In this document: one piece after another, positions 48,709 to 58,725 of the stretch
How positions within the stretch are numbered: the first letter of the stretch is position 1
How the letters are laid out: every line of letters begins with the position of its first letter
Assembly (NCBI RefSeq): GCF_003688725.1
Contig: NZ_REFP01000008.1
Coordinates: 372,001 to 436,000 of the forward strand
Reading direction: 5' to 3'
From: Thermoactinomyces vulgaris
Lineage (GTDB): Bacteria; Bacillota; Bacilli; Thermoactinomycetales; Thermoactinomycetaceae
Length of the DNA stretch: 64,000 bases
Position numbers and translations under genes: made by a program
The notes under the pieces: generated by a model
Databases searched by the model: none
What the model saw: the letters and a program-made list of their open reading frames with translations, nothing else
Told to the model about the DNA's origin: nothing

Positions 48709-49485
48709 ATGGCACGAAACAAAGTGGAAATCTGCGGTGTGGATACATCAAAACTCCCGGTCCTGAAAAACCAAGAGATGCGTGTATTGTTTCAGAAATA
48801 TCAAGCCGGAGACCTTGAAGCGAGGGAAAAATTGGTCAATGGGAACCTGCGCTTGGTATTGAGTGTGATTCAGCGTTTTAACAACCGTGGAGAATGCGTG
48901 GATGATTTATTCCAAGTCGGATGTATCGGATTAATGAAAGCCATTGATAATTTTGACCTCAGCCAAAATGTTAAATTCTCAACCTATGCCGTGCCGATGA
49001 TCATCGGAGAGATCCGTCGATATTTGCGGGATAACAATCCGATTCGCGTATCCCGGTCGCTGCGGGATATTGCATACAAAGCACTGCAGGTTCGCGATCA
49101 ACTAACCAACCGGCATTCCAGGGAACCGACGATCTATGAGATATCGGAAGCATTAAATGTCCCAAAAGAAGATGTAGTGTTTGCACTGGACGCAATTCAA
49201 GACCCGGTTTCGTTGTTTGAACCGGTTTATCAGGATGGCGGTGATCCGATTTTTGTCATGGATCAATTAAGTGATGACAAATCCAAAGATATGCAGTGGA
49301 TTGAAGAGATTGCGCTGAAAGAGGCGCTGAACCGGTTAAACGGAAGAGAAAAAATGATTTTGTCCATGCGTTTTTTCGAAGGAAAAACACAAATGGAAGT
49401 CGCGGATGAAATCGGCATTTCCCAAGCTCAGGTTTCACGCTTGGAGAAAGCAGCCATACAACAAATGAATAAATTTATTAATTAA
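48709..49485 (+). CDS. sigG: RNA polymerase sigma-G factor
   Basis: Late forespore sigma factor of 258 residues. MARNKVEICGVDTSKLPVL is the conserved sigma-G N-terminus, which carries the anti-sigma (Gin/SpoIIAB) contact region. Region 2: NLRLVLSVIQRFNNRGECVDDLFQVGCIGLMKAIDNFDLSQNVKFSTYAVPMIIGEIRRYLRDN. Region 4: LNGREKMILSMRFFEGKTQMEVADEIGISQAQVSRLEKAA. GAGGAGGAG precedes the ATG. Separate promoter from sigE. Confidence 0.97.
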   Translation: MARNKVEICGVDTSKLPVLKNQEMRVLFQKYQAGDLEAREKLVNGNLRLVLSVIQRFNNRGECVDDLFQVGCIGLMKAIDNFDLSQNVKFSTYAVPMIIGEIRRYLRDNNPIRVSRSLRDIAYKALQVRDQLTNRHSREPTIYEISEALNVPKEDVVFALDAIQDPVSLFEPVYQDGGDPIFVMDQLSDDKSKDMQWIEEIALKEALNRLNGREKMILSMRFFEGKTQMEVADEIGISQAQVSRLEKAAIQQMNKFIN

Positions 49486-49495
49486 AATAAACCGG

Positions 49496-49528
49496 AGCTT
49501 GCCAACGGGTGGAAATGGCAAGCTTTCT
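49496..49528 (+). terminator. Terminator of sigG
   Basis: AGCTTGCCA (49496-49504) pairs with TGGCAAGCT (49516-49524), then TTCTTT. Confidence 0.85.
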
Positions 49529-49635
49529 TTGTTACGGAAAAAGTTCCACTTAAAAAAGGGATGTCCCAATTACATTTTCCAGCCTGTTTACATATATATA
49601 ATAAAAATGAAATGGCAAACGGAGGGCATCTTCCC

Positions 49636-49932
49636 ATGAAAATATCCGAGTTGCAGGAAAAAGATGTGGTGAATATTGCAGACGGGCGCAAGTTGGGACA
49701 AATTTATGATTTGGAGTTGGATATGCAAAAAGGCGTGATCCAAGCCATTGTGGTTCCCGGGGAAACGAGATGGTTCGGGCTGGTTTCCGGGGGGCATGAG
49801 TGGGTGATTCCATGGCGTCACATTGTAAAAATCGGTTCGGATGTGATTTTGGTCCGGTTGGACAGCGGCCGCTCCTCCCCGATGGCACCCCCTTCCCATT
49901 CCATGTTACCGGACGGTGATGAGTACCGTTAA
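49636..49932 (+). CDS. ylmC: YlmC/YmxH family PRC-barrel protein
   Basis: A 98-residue PRC-barrel-like protein. Start ATG 49636 is nine bases after GGAGGG; the frame is open to 49561 but the family begins MKISELQEKDVVNIADGRKLGQIYDLELDMQKG. Conserved IQAIVVPG and WVIPWRHIVKIGSDVILVRL. Related to sporulation protein YmxH. Function unknown. First gene of the ylm block after sigG, as in B. subtilis. Confidence 0.88.
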   Translation: MKISELQEKDVVNIADGRKLGQIYDLELDMQKGVIQAIVVPGETRWFGLVSGGHEWVIPWRHIVKIGSDVILVRLDSGRSSPMAPPSHSMLPDGDEYR

Positions 49933-49985
49933 TCGGTTTGTTCCGGTGTGAAGATATGGTAATATGGTTGGAAGGGAGGGTGTAT

Positions 49986-50819
49986 ATGGAGCCTTTTCGT
50001 TATCAACAGAAAAGTGGCGTGCCTTATTTTACGGTGGATGCATGGGAAAACGCATTTCCTCATCTGACCGTGGGTTTTAGCGCCAAAGATCACAGAGAAG
50101 ATAAATTTTGCCGAAATTACGCACTTCATGTCGGTGATCAACCAAAACAAGTCGTATCCAACCGGAAAGAACTGTCTTCTGTGCTTCAGATGCCTTTTTC
50201 CGCCTGGACTTGCGGCGAACAGATCCATGGTGTCCATATCGAAACGGTGGAAGAGAAACACCGGGGATATGGAAAAGACGCGCGGAAAACCGCTTTCCAA
50301 GACACCGACGGTATGGTGACAAACGAAACCGGAATCTTGTTGGCGGCCTACTTTGCCGATTGTGTTCCGCTTTATTTTTATGCCCCCGATGTCGATTGGA
50401 TCGGGATTGCGCATGCCGGTTGGAAAGGAACGGTCGGGGGAATCGGTTCAAAAATGGTCAGACGTTTGCAATCGCTTGGAGCAGATCCCGGAAAAATCCG
50501 TGTCGTGATTGGTCCGTCGATCGGCTCCTGTTGTTATGAAGTGGATGAACGGGTATACCGGCCGCTGGAAAACATATTGTCTGATGAAGAAGCCGTAAAT
50601 GAAGTCGCAGTAAGTCGGGGACGGGGCCGCTGGCAACTGGATTTGAAAAAAGCCAATGCTAAAATTTTGGAAAAAGCCGGCGTCCATCCGCGACATATCC
50701 TTTTGTCCCGATTTTGTACAAGCTGTGATAAAGATTATTTTTATTCCCATCGTCGCGATCAGGGAGAAACCGGACGAATGGTTGCATACATCGGAAAGAA
50801 GGAAAGGGGATCGGAATGA
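49986..50819 (+). CDS. ylmD: PgeF/YlmD family (laccase-domain) protein
   Basis: A 277-residue protein of the DUF152/YfiH family, known as multicopper-oxidoreductase-like proteins with purine nucleoside phosphorylase activity, or as a peptidoglycan editing factor (PgeF) in E. coli. Start ATG 49986 after GGGAGGG. Metal-site motifs: CGEQIHGVHIE, ADCVPLYFYAPD, GIAHAGWKGTVGGI and GPSIGSCCYEVDE. The last four bases overlap ylmE (ATGA). Confidence 0.9.
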   Translation: MEPFRYQQKSGVPYFTVDAWENAFPHLTVGFSAKDHREDKFCRNYALHVGDQPKQVVSNRKELSSVLQMPFSAWTCGEQIHGVHIETVEEKHRGYGKDARKTAFQDTDGMVTNETGILLAAYFADCVPLYFYAPDVDWIGIAHAGWKGTVGGIGSKMVRRLQSLGADPGKIRVVIGPSIGSCCYEVDERVYRPLENILSDEEAVNEVAVSRGRGRWQLDLKKANAKILEKAGVHPRHILLSRFCTSCDKDYFYSHRRDQGETGRMVAYIGKKERGSE

Positions 50820-51517
50820 ACGAATTTGCTAACCGGTGGGAAAAAGTGAAACAACGAATCGAGCAGGCGTGTCAGCGTTCCGGCCGGGATCCAAAGGAGG
50901 TTCATGTGCTTGCGGTCACTAAATATTTAGATACAGAAGCGACTAAAAACATATTGGACCTGGGGTTGGAGCATGTCGGCGAAAACCGGGTGCAAAACGC
51001 CCTTCCCAAATGGGAGGAGTTAAAGGACCGGGGAACTTGGCATTTTATTGGCCATTTGCAACGGCGGAAAGCAAAAGATGTGGTTGGCAAGTTTTCCTAT
51101 ATCCACTCGCTGGACCGTTTTTCCCTCGCGGAAGAAATCAACAAACGGGTTTTGCAAGGCGGATATCCGCCGCAACGTTGTTTTTTGCAAGTCAATGTCT
51201 CGGGAGAAGAATCAAAATATGGAATTTCTCCTCAAGAATTAGAAGAATTTGCCCGTGAGGTGGCGAATTTAAACACCATTGACATCACCGGCCTGATGAC
51301 CATGGCACCCATTGCGGACAACCCCGAAGAAGTGAGGCCTGTCTTTCGTGAATTAAAACGATTGCAAGGAAAATTACAACGGTTAAACCATCCCCGTTTG
51401 CAAGTACCTCATTTATCCATGGGCATGTCCCAAGATTTTGAAATTGCCATCGAAGAAGGAGCGACTTGGGTGCGATTGGGCTCTGTTTTGATTGGGGGTG
51501 AAAAACGGGGTGGCTAG
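50816..51517 (+). CDS. ylmE: PLP homeostasis protein, YggS/YlmE family
   Basis: A 233-residue single-domain PLP-binding barrel (alanine racemase N-terminal fold) that controls the vitamin B6 pool rather than acting as a racemase. Motifs: HVLAVTKYLDTE with the PLP lysine at about 38, GENRVQNALPKWEEL, WHFIGHLQRRKAKDVVG, LQVNVSGEESKYGI, GLMTMAPI and LSMGMSQDFEIAIEEGATWVRLGSVLIG. Overlaps ylmD by four bases, so coupled. Confidence 0.95.
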   Translation: MNEFANRWEKVKQRIEQACQRSGRDPKEVHVLAVTKYLDTEATKNILDLGLEHVGENRVQNALPKWEELKDRGTWHFIGHLQRRKAKDVVGKFSYIHSLDRFSLAEEINKRVLQGGYPPQRCFLQVNVSGEESKYGISPQELEEFAREVANLNTIDITGLMTMAPIADNPEEVRPVFRELKRLQGKLQRLNHPRLQVPHLSMGMSQDFEIAIEEGATWVRLGSVLIGGEKRGG

Positions 51518-51543
51518 CCTTTGTGTCGGGAGGCGATTTCCTA

Positions 51544-51954
51544 ATGACATTCATGGATCGGATTATGGGTTTTTTCGGCGTGACCGATGAGGATTTGTAC
51601 GAAGAAACGGAAGAAGAGCAAGGAACTTCCAGTCCGAAGGGACGAAACAATGTGGTTTCGCTCCATACACAAAAAAACATTCGTATGGTATTATTTGAAC
51701 CGCGCGCATATGAAGAGTCGCCGGAAATTGCGGATCACTTGAAAAGCCACCGCCCTGTGGTTGTCAACCTGCAAATGGTCCGCCGCGAACAAGGGGTGCG
51801 GATCATCGACTTTTTAAGCGGTACCGTCTATGCTTTGGGAGGAAACATTCAAAAACTGGGTGAAAATATCTTTATTTGCACACCGGCGAATGTGGATATC
51901 CAGGGATCGATCACAGATCTGTTCAAAGAGGAAGAGGCAAAAAATTTGAGGTGA
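51544..51954 (+). CDS. sepF: Cell division protein SepF
   Basis: FtsZ-bundling membrane anchor of 136 residues. Start ATG 51544, ten bases after GGGAGG; a GTG at 51523 is upstream of that site. N-terminal amphipathic helix MTFMDRIMGFFGV binds membrane, then an acidic linker (DEDLYEETEEEQ), then the SepF core VVSLHTQKNIRMVLFEPRAYEES, KSHRPVVVNLQMV, RIIDFLSGTVYALGGNIQKLGENIFICTPANVDI. Order ylmE-sepF-ylmG matches Bacillus. Confidence 0.95.
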   Translation: MTFMDRIMGFFGVTDEDLYEETEEEQGTSSPKGRNNVVSLHTQKNIRMVLFEPRAYEESPEIADHLKSHRPVVVNLQMVRREQGVRIIDFLSGTVYALGGNIQKLGENIFICTPANVDIQGSITDLFKEEEAKNLR

Positions 51955-51964
51955 AGTGGAAAAA

Positions 51965-52225
51965 ATGATTTACTCCATCGTGAACCAGTTTTTCAATATC
52001 TATTCGATTGTGCTCATCATTTATGTTTTGTCTTCGTGGTTTCCCAATTTCAGGGACACTCCGGTGGGCGTTTTTCTCGCGAAAGTTTCCGAACCGTATT
52101 TGAGTGTGTTTCGCCGCTTCATTCCACCGATCGGCGGGATGATTGACATCTCCCCCATCGTGGCGCTTTTTGTTTTGCATTTCGTAGAATTAGGCGTTTA
52201 TACAATTATCGGTTGGGTGCTATAA
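51965..52225 (+). CDS. ylmG: YggT/YlmG family membrane protein
   Basis: An 86-residue protein with two membrane helices (about residues 10-27 and 66-83) and the family core SSWFPNFRDTPVGVFLAKVSEPYLSVFRRFIPPIGGMIDISPIVALF. Start ATG 51965, about ten bases after GAGGTGA; GTG 51956 is too close. Implicated in cell-shape and membrane-protein roles; exact function unknown. Confidence 0.9.
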   Translation: MIYSIVNQFFNIYSIVLIIYVLSSWFPNFRDTPVGVFLAKVSEPYLSVFRRFIPPIGGMIDISPIVALFVLHFVELGVYTIIGWVL

Positions 52226-52232
52226 TTCTGTG

Positions 52233-53012
52233 ATGTCAAAAGAGAATATTTTTATGCATTTTCGTCCGGAAGAACGCCCTTTTGTGGAACGTTCTTTGGA
52301 CTATGTGCACCGCGCATCCGACAAAAACCAATTCGTTGTCACTCCATTTTTGGATCCGAGAGAGCAGTTTATTCTGACGTCGGTTGTCAAAAGGGAGCCG
52401 GCTCTTCTCTTCTGTCTGGATGGCGGGTATCCGGAAGCAGAGCGAAAGCGCGCTTTGATTGCTCCCGATTATTACGGGGAAAATCCGGAATGGACGGATT
52501 TGGTTTTTTACAGACTTGAAACAAAAGATTCAAAAGAACTGAAACACCGTGATGTATTGGGAGCTTTGACGGGTTTGGGAATCAAACGGAACATGCTGGG
52601 GGACATCCTGCCACACGCAAAAGGATGTGATATTATCGTTGCCGGCGAGATGGCGGAATATATTTTTTTGGGTATTGGACAAGTCGGACGCCATCGTGTT
52701 AGTATAAGGAAGATTAATCGCGCGGAACTGACTCTTCCCGAAAGAAACGGAAAGATCCGGACGGCTTCTGTGGCCTCGATGCGTGTCGATGCAGTAATAT
52801 CAGAAGGTTATCGGGTCTCTAGAACAAAGGCTGCGTCCATGGTGAAAAGCGGTAAGTGCAAAGTGAATTGGAAATTAGTGGATCAACCGGATTATCCGGT
52901 GGCGCCGGGCGACTTGATTTCACTAAGAGGATTTGGACGTTTGGCTGTAGAAAGTATTGAGGGACATAGCAAAAAAGGAAGAATATGGATAAAACTGAGT
53001 ACTTATCATTGA
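52233..53012 (+). CDS. ylmH: YlmH family S4-domain RNA-binding protein
   Basis: A 259-residue protein. N-terminal YlmH domain (HFRPEERPFVERSLDYV, TPFLDPREQFILTSVVKRE, GGYPEAERKRALIAPDYY), then ALTGLGIKRNMLGDI, and a C-terminal S4 RNA-binding fold (ASMRVDAVISEGYRVSRTKAASMVKSGKCKVNWKLVDQPDYPVAPGDLISLRGFGRL). The ribosome site is weak; ATG 52233 is chosen because family members begin a few residues before HFRPEE, with GTG 52230 as an alternative. Likely ribosome or RNA associated. Confidence 0.9.
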   Translation: MSKENIFMHFRPEERPFVERSLDYVHRASDKNQFVVTPFLDPREQFILTSVVKREPALLFCLDGGYPEAERKRALIAPDYYGENPEWTDLVFYRLETKDSKELKHRDVLGALTGLGIKRNMLGDILPHAKGCDIIVAGEMAEYIFLGIGQVGRHRVSIRKINRAELTLPERNGKIRTASVASMRVDAVISEGYRVSRTKAASMVKSGKCKVNWKLVDQPDYPVAPGDLISLRGFGRLAVESIEGHSKKGRIWIKLSTYH

Positions 53013-53106
53013 TGGGAGCCCGGATGGATTTTTGCAGGCTTTCGGAAGGACGTTTTTTCATTTTGTAGAATAAGAATGCGTGCAATTTTTTCAGGAGGTG
53101 CGAAAG

Positions 53107-54021
53107 ATGCCATTAACACCTTTAGATATACACAATAAAGAGTTTAAAAGATCTTTCCGTGGATATGATGTTGATGAAGTGAACGATTTTCTTGACCAGA
53201 TTATTAAAGATTTCGAACTGCTCACACGGGAAAAACTGGAACTGGAACAACAAGTGGAAGAGTTACAGGCAGAGATTGAGCGTTTGATGGAAGACGAGTC
53301 CATGTTCCAAACCGGGCCGCAGCAAATGCAACAACAGCAGCAAGCCGCACAACCGCCGGCGCCGGCACCGGCACCGCAACCGATGCAACGTTATCCGGAG
53401 CCTGTTCAGCATCCGTCGCCTCAAGCATTGAGCTCGATGGAACAAAGCATTCACAAGTCGATCCGTGTGGCTCAGGAAGTGGCCGAGGAAGTTCGCTTAA
53501 ACGCCAAGAAAGAAGCCGAGTTGATTGTTCAGGAAGCAGAGAAAAATGCCGACCGGATCATCAACGAAGCATTGCAAAAGGCCCGTGCCATCCACAGCGA
53601 GCTGCTTGATTTGAAACAAAAAGCCACCGTCTACCGTGCACGTTTCCGCACACTGGTGCAATCGCATCTGGACATTCTGGAAAACTCCGATTGGGAATCT
53701 TTGGAAGAGTTGGAGTCCGGTTTGGAAGAGCAAGGTAAGAAACTTGAACAATATGCGGAACAGGATCAATCCCGGGAGATGTTGATGGATCAAAACACCC
53801 AGGAGTATAAAGACTTCAACACCCAGGAGTATCAGGATTTCAACACCCAAGAGTACCAAGATTTCAACACGCAGGAATTCCAGGATTTCAATAACATGAA
53901 CAATGTCGAAGATAATGCCGTCATGGACGAAGTCGCCGCTTCTTCTTATTATGAAGAAGAAGAACCACGCCGCGAGTTGCGCAGAACATCCAGAAAACTG
54001 AAGAAGAAAGCCATGTTTTAA
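53107..54021 (+). CDS. divIVA: Septum/pole protein DivIVA with C-terminal octapeptide repeats
   Basis: Coiled-coil protein of 304 residues that recognises curved membrane and recruits pole and division partners. Start ATG 53107 after CAGGAGGTGCG. Family N-terminus MPLTPLDIHNKEFKRSFRGYDVDEVNDFLDQIIKDFELL, with the membrane-inserting Phe/Arg pair at about 18-19. Then a coiled coil, a Gln/Ala/Pro-rich linker at about 78-115, a second coiled coil at about 120-215, and four tandem octapeptides NTQEYQDF at 230-261. A basic tail RRELRRTSRKLKKKAMF ends it. Longer than B. subtilis DivIVA (164) because of linker and repeats. Confidence 0.95.
   Translation: MPLTPLDIHNKEFKRSFRGYDVDEVNDFLDQIIKDFELLTREKLELEQQVEELQAEIERLMEDESMFQTGPQQMQQQQQAAQPPAPAPAPQPMQRYPEPVQHPSPQALSSMEQSIHKSIRVAQEVAEEVRLNAKKEAELIVQEAEKNADRIINEALQKARAIHSELLDLKQKATVYRARFRTLVQSHLDILENSDWESLEELESGLEEQGKKLEQYAEQDQSREMLMDQNTQEYKDFNTQEYQDFNTQEYQDFNTQEFQDFNNMNNVEDNAVMDEVAASSYYEEEEPRRELRRTSRKLKKKAMF
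53794..53889 (+). repeat. 24-bp minisatellite inside divIVA
   Basis: Four in-frame copies of 24 bp (53794, 53818, 53842, 53866) encode NTQEYKDF, NTQEYQDF, NTQEYQDF and NTQEFQDF. Copies differ mainly at synonymous sites. Confidence 0.92.
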
Positions 54022-54049
54022 TGGACACGCCGATGTTCTGGGAGATCAG

Positions 54050-54315
54050 CAAAAGAGAATCAGGGCTAATGGTAAAGAAAGGGAAGAGTAGATAGGTAAA
54101 CTCGTGTTTGCAGCGAATTAGGGATGGTGTAAGCCTAATCCGAGTTTCTATCGAAAATCACCCTGGAACTGTCACCTGAAATTGGAGTAAGGTCGACCGC
54201 GTCATCCACGTTAAGGATGGTTGAGAGGTTTTGTCTCCAATTCAAGGATACGAAGCCAGTAGGGTGGTACCGCGGGAAACCTTCTCGTCCCTAGAGGATG
54301 CAGAAGGTTTTTTTA
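54050..54315 (+). ncRNA. T-box riboswitch (isoleucine) upstream of ileS
   Basis: The T-box core AGGGTGGTACCGCGG is at 54261-54275, within the antiterminator that reads uncharged tRNA. In stem I the specifier loop presents ATC (54150-54152), an Ile codon. The terminator AACCTTCT (54278-54285) with AGAAGGTT (54302-54309) and T-run follows. Uncharged tRNA-Ile should stabilise the antiterminator and switch on ileS. The 5' limit is approximate. Confidence 0.93.
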
Positions 54316-54347
54316 TGTTTTTAGAAAGGATAAAGGAGTGATCACAC

Positions 54348-57119
54348 ATGCCGGACTACCGTCAAACATTAAACCTGCCGAAAACCGATTTTCCAATGCG
54401 CGGGAACTTGCCCAACCGTGAACCGGAAATGCAAAAATGGTGGGATGAGATCGACATTTATCAGCAAGTGCTGGAAAAAAGAAAAGGAGCCAATTCCTTT
54501 ATTCTGCATGACGGCCCTCCTTATGCCAACGGGGATTTGCACATCGGGCATGCTCTGAACAAAATTCTCAAAGATTTCATTATCCGGTATAAATCGATGA
54601 AGGGATATTATGCTCCTTACATTCCCGGTTGGGATACCCACGGTTTGCCGATTGAGCATGCCATCGTCAGCAAGAAAAAAGTGGACCGGAAAAACGTGGA
54701 TCCGGTCAAATTCCGGGAAATGTGCAAAGAGTATGCTTTATCCTTTGTCAATAAACAAAAAGAACAATTCAAACGCCTGGGGGTCCGGGGAGACTGGGAC
54801 AACCCTTATATTACGTTGAAACCGGAATATGAAGCCGAACAGATCCGTGTGTTCGGGGAAATGTTGAAAAAGGGTTATATTTATCGCGGGCAAAAAGCCA
54901 TTTACTGGTCCCCGTCTTCCGAGACGGCACTGGCCGAAGCGGAAATTGAATACCGTGATAAACGCTCGCCGTCCATTTATGTTTTGTTCCCGGTGAAACG
55001 GGGCAATGATGTGCTTTCGGATGACAACACCTATGTGGTGATCTGGACCACCACGCCTTGGACGATTCCCGCCAACCTGGCCGTTGCTTTGCATGAGGAT
55101 TTTGAATACAACCTGGTTGAGGCGAATGGACGCAAACTGGTGGTCGCCAAAGCATTGTTGGAGAAAGTGATGGAAGAGGCCGGCATTTCCGATTACCGGG
55201 TGCTGTCAACTTTTAAAGGGAAAGAGCTGGAAGGCGTCATTTGCCGGCATCCGCTGTATGACCGGGAAAGTCCCGTCATCTTTGGAGATCATGTCACTTT
55301 GGATGCAGGGACCGGTTGTGTTCATACGGCTCCGGGACACGGGGAAGAGGACTTTTATGTCGGACAAAAATACAATTTGGGAGTGCTTTGCCCGGTGGAT
55401 GAGAAAGGGCGCATGACGGAGCAAGCTCCCGGCTTTGAAGGATTGTTCTATGACGATGCCAACAAAAAAGTGACGGAAAAGCTGGAGGAAGCCGGTTACT
55501 TATTAAAATTGGGCTTTATCACCCACCAATATCCCCATGACTGGCGGACCAAAAAACCGGTCATTTTCCGGGCGACCGAACAATGGTTTGCTTCGATTGA
55601 CGGATTCCGTGAAGCAATGTTGGAAGAGATCCGGAAAGTCAAATGGACACCGTCCTGGGGAGAAATCCGCCTTCACAACATGATTGCCGACCGTGGAGAT
55701 TGGTGTATCTCGCGGCAGCGGATTTGGGGCGTCCCTTTGCCGATCTTTTATTGCACCAAATGCGGCCATCCTCATGTGACCGATGAAACCATTGATTATA
55801 TTGCCAATCTGTTTAAAGAACGGGGCTCTTCAGTCTGGTATGAAAAACCGGTTGAAGAATTGATGCCGCCAAATTCCACCTGTTCCGAATGCGGTCATGA
55901 CAAGTTCCGCAAAGAAACCGATACGATGGATGTGTGGTTTGATTCCGGCAGCAGTCATCGTGCGGTTTTGGGAGGACGGGAAAACTTGCAATGGCCGGCG
56001 GACATGTATTTGGAAGGATCAGACCAATATCGAGGCTGGTTTAACTCGTCTCTGTCCACCGCCGTGGCAACCAAAGGGCAAGCTCCATATAAAGAAGTGC
56101 TGAGCCACGGATTTACCTTGGACGGAGAAGGGCGGAAAATGTCCAAGTCCCTGGGGAACGTGATTGCCCCGGCCAAAGTGATCCAACAATATGGTGCGGA
56201 TATCTTGCGCCTGTGGGTGGCTTCTTCGGATTATCAGGCTGATGTGCGGATTTCGGATGCCATCTTGAAACAAACAGCCGAAGCTTACCGGAAAATCCGG
56301 AACACGTTCCGCTTTTTGCTGGGCAACTTGAACGGATTTGATCCCGATTCGGATCGTTTGGCTCTGAATGAACTGACCGAATTGGACCGTTATGCGCTCA
56401 TCAAGCTGAATCGTCTGGTCGAGCGGGTGAGCAACTCTTATGATGAATATGATTTTCACCAAGTATACTATGACATCCACCATTTCTGCACGGTGTTTTT
56501 AAGCCAGTTCTACCTGGATGTGTTAAAAGACCGGCTGTATGTATTGCCCACGGATTCGGAAGTGCGCCGTTCGGCACAAACCGTGTTGTATGAAGTCTTG
56601 CTGACACTGGTGAAAATCATCAACCCCATCCTGCCGCATACGACGGAGGAAGTCTGGAAATACATTCCGGGCGATCGTGAAATCAGTGTGCAACTTTGTG
56701 ATTTCCCGGTTGCAAGAGAAGATTGGTATGACGAAGCTTTAGAGAAAAAATGGGATGAATTGTTGACCATCCGCGATGTGGTCTTAAAAGCGCTGGAAGA
56801 AGCGCGGGCCGAAAAATTAATCGGAAACTCGCTGGGAGCGACTGTCGAAATCACACCGAATCCGGAAGCCGGGGAGTTGCTCAGGTCGACAGATCATTTG
56901 GATCAACTGTTTATTGTCTCCGATGTCGTCCTGAACGAAGCTTCTTCTGAAGTGACGGCGGAGGAGAAGGTGAAAGTGACGGTTCGTACGGCGGAAGGAG
57001 AAAAATGCGAGCGCTGTTGGGTGATTTCCCCGACTGTGGGTCAAGATGCCGACCATCCGCATCTGTGCTCGCGCTGTGCCACCATTGTGAAAAAATTGGG
57101 TGTCGATTTGAGCGAATAA
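54348..57119 (+). CDS. ileS: Isoleucyl-tRNA synthetase
   Basis: Class I synthetase of 923 residues. The HIGH motif is [11 protein letters not shown] (about 65-68) and the KMSKS motif is [10 protein letters not shown] (about 597-601). Between them lies the editing domain ([34 protein letters not shown]). The C-terminal zinc finger CERCW...CSRC is present, so this is the common bacterial type, sensitive to mupirocin, rather than the resistant eukaryote-like type. AAGGAGTG lies before the ATG. Expression is under the T-box. Confidence 0.97.
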   Translation: MPDYRQTLNLPKTDFPMRGNLPNREPEMQKWWDEIDIYQQVLEKRKGANSFILHDGPPYANGDLHIGHALNKILKDFIIRYKSMKGYYAPYIPGWDTHGLPIEHAIVSKKKVDRKNVDPVKFREMCKEYALSFVNKQKEQFKRLGVRGDWDNPYITLKPEYEAEQIRVFGEMLKKGYIYRGQKAIYWSPSSETALAEAEIEYRDKRSPSIYVLFPVKRGNDVLSDDNTYVVIWTTTPWTIPANLAVALHEDFEYNLVEANGRKLVVAKALLEKVMEEAGISDYRVLSTFKGKELEGVICRHPLYDRESPVIFGDHVTLDAGTGCVHTAPGHGEEDFYVGQKYNLGVLCPVDEKGRMTEQAPGFEGLFYDDANKKVTEKLEEAGYLLKLGFITHQYPHDWRTKKPVIFRATEQWFASIDGFREAMLEEIRKVKWTPSWGEIRLHNMIADRGDWCISRQRIWGVPLPIFYCTKCGHPHVTDETIDYIANLFKERGSSVWYEKPVEELMPPNSTCSECGHDKFRKETDTMDVWFDSGSSHRAVLGGRENLQWPADMYLEGSDQYRGWFNSSLSTAVATKGQAPYKEVLSHGFTLDGEGRKMSKSLGNVIAPAKVIQQYGADILRLWVASSDYQADVRISDAILKQTAEAYRKIRNTFRFLLGNLNGFDPDSDRLALNELTELDRYALIKLNRLVERVSNSYDEYDFHQVYYDIHHFCTVFLSQFYLDVLKDRLYVLPTDSEVRRSAQTVLYEVLLTLVKIINPILPHTTEEVWKYIPGDREISVQLCDFPVAREDWYDEALEKKWDELLTIRDVVLKALEEARAEKLIGNSLGATVEITPNPEAGELLRSTDHLDQLFIVSDVVLNEASSEVTAEEKVKVTVRTAEGEKCERCWVISPTVGQDADHPHLCSRCATIVKKLGVDLSE

Positions 57120-57139
57120 AACAGAAAACGCAACAAATC

Positions 57140-57173
57140 AAAGCCCCCTTCTCAATAAAGAGAAGGGGGCTTT
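57140..57173. terminator. Bidirectional terminator between ileS and the permease gene
   Basis: AAAGCCCCCTTCTC (57140-57153) pairs perfectly with GAGAAGGGGGCTTT (57160-57173) around AATAAA. The T-tract is short on both sides. Confidence 0.82.
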
Positions 57174-57192
57174 GGATTTGTCGTGCGTAAAA

Positions 57193-58545
57193 TCAAGAAG
57201 AAGAGTCGGGCAACGGCTGATCCGCAAGGCCCGATTTGAACCGGGCCGCGCAAAACAGTACGATCATCATGGACAGGAAGACCATGCTGTTAATAATGTT
57301 ATCCGGATTCAGCAACAGTGTGATGAAAATCACTGACAATACGGCCAGGGTGAAACCTGTCAAATACGGGTATAAAGGAATTTGGAAAAAAGGTTTTTCC
57401 TTGTATTGCTTCCGCAATTTCAACTGAGAAAGGCAAATGATGATCCAAAGCATGATGGTGGTGTAACCCGGAATTCCCATCAGATATTGAAACACGCTCT
57501 CTTCAGCCGCCATGGCGACAACCGACCCCAGAAGCAGGCTACCGGCGCACAGAATGAGGCTGTAAATGGGCACGCCGTTTTTGTTCAACCGGCTGAAAAT
57601 CGCAGGGGCCTCTTTTTGTTTTGCCAACGAATACAGCACCCGGGAGCTGGAGTAAATCCCGGTGTTGGCTGCCGAAGTCACGGCGATCAGCAGGATAAAA
57701 TTCATGATGTGCGCCACGCCTTTTAATTCCAAAGCGGAAAAGACGGTGACAAACGGGCTTCCTGCCTCGCCGACCTGATTCCAGGGCACCAGTCCCATGA
57801 TGATAAACAATGGCAATACATAGAACAGGCAAATCCGGATAATGATATCTTTAATCACTTTGGGCAAGGATTTTTCCGGATCTTTCATTTCGGTGATGGT
57901 GAGCCCGATCATTTCGGTTCCACCATAGGAGAAGATTACAATCAAAAGGGAGGAAATCACGCCTTTCCATCCGAGGGGCAAGAAACCTCCGTGTGCCGTC
58001 AGATGGGTGAGATACGGCGGATTTTCCGTCGGAAACCATCCAAACATCAATCCGGAACCCAAAATGACAAAAGCCATCAGTGTGAACACTTTGATGCCGG
58101 TCAACCAAAATTCCACTTCTCCGAACAGGCCGACACTCAAAAGGTTTAAACCGACCAGCACCAAAGCGACCATAAAGCTGAGCAGCCAGACCGGAAGGCC
58201 GGTAAACCAGTAATGCAAAAAGGTTCCGGCGGCCACGATTTCCACGGCCATCACCAAAATCCACATGATGAAATAAATCCAACCGACCACAAATGAAACT
58301 TGGTATCCCAATGCTTTATAAATGAGTCCCCTTATGTCCAATCCTTTGTTGGCCAGCGCCATTTCCGCAAGCGATCCCATCACGATAAACAACAAAACTC
58401 CGGCGATCAGATAAGCGATCAGTACCCCGGGGCCGGCGGATTGGATCGTTTCTGCACTGCCCTGAAAAATTCCCGCTCCGATTGCGCCTCCCAAGGCAAT
58501 CATTTGAACGTGGCGAGGGCGTAATTTTCTTTGCAATTGGCTCAT
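57193..58545 (-). CDS. Amino-acid permease, APC superfamily
   Basis: A 450-residue transporter with about 12 membrane segments. It begins RPRHVQMIALGGAIGAGIFQGSAETIQSAGPGVLIAYLIAG, the TM1 signature of the AAT family, and has SYGGTEMIGLTITEMKDPEKSLPK and SAANTGIYSSSRVLYSLAKQKEAP. Resembles Bacillus proline/amino-acid permeases. The substrate is not evident. It is on the minus strand between ileS and the yteA-type gene, where B. subtilis has nothing, so it is an addition. Convergent with ileS. Confidence 0.87.
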   Translation of the reverse strand: MSQLQRKLRPRHVQMIALGGAIGAGIFQGSAETIQSAGPGVLIAYLIAGVLLFIVMGSLAEMALANKGLDIRGLIYKALGYQVSFVVGWIYFIMWILVMAVEIVAAGTFLHYWFTGLPVWLLSFMVALVLVGLNLLSVGLFGEVEFWLTGIKVFTLMAFVILGSGLMFGWFPTENPPYLTHLTAHGGFLPLGWKGVISSLLIVIFSYGGTEMIGLTITEMKDPEKSLPKVIKDIIIRICLFYVLPLFIIMGLVPWNQVGEAGSPFVTVFSALELKGVAHIMNFILLIAVTSAANTGIYSSSRVLYSLAKQKEAPAIFSRLNKNGVPIYSLILCAGSLLLGSVVAMAAEESVFQYLMGIPGYTTIMLWIIICLSQLKLRKQYKEKPFFQIPLYPYLTGFTLAVLSVIFITLLLNPDNIINSMVFLSMMIVLFCAARFKSGLADQPLPDSSS

Positions 58546-58725
58546 TCGATGTTTTCACCCCACTTTATTACCCAAAAGCATAACAGTATAAAAGTGAAAA
58601 AGAAAGGGGTTTAATAAATTTGCGTTTATTCGAAATTATCAAATCGTCAACGGATGGGATACATGAAAAGGAGGTCAGGCGGAGAAGATATTGCTGACTC
58701 CATCAAACAGGAGGTGAAATGTAAA

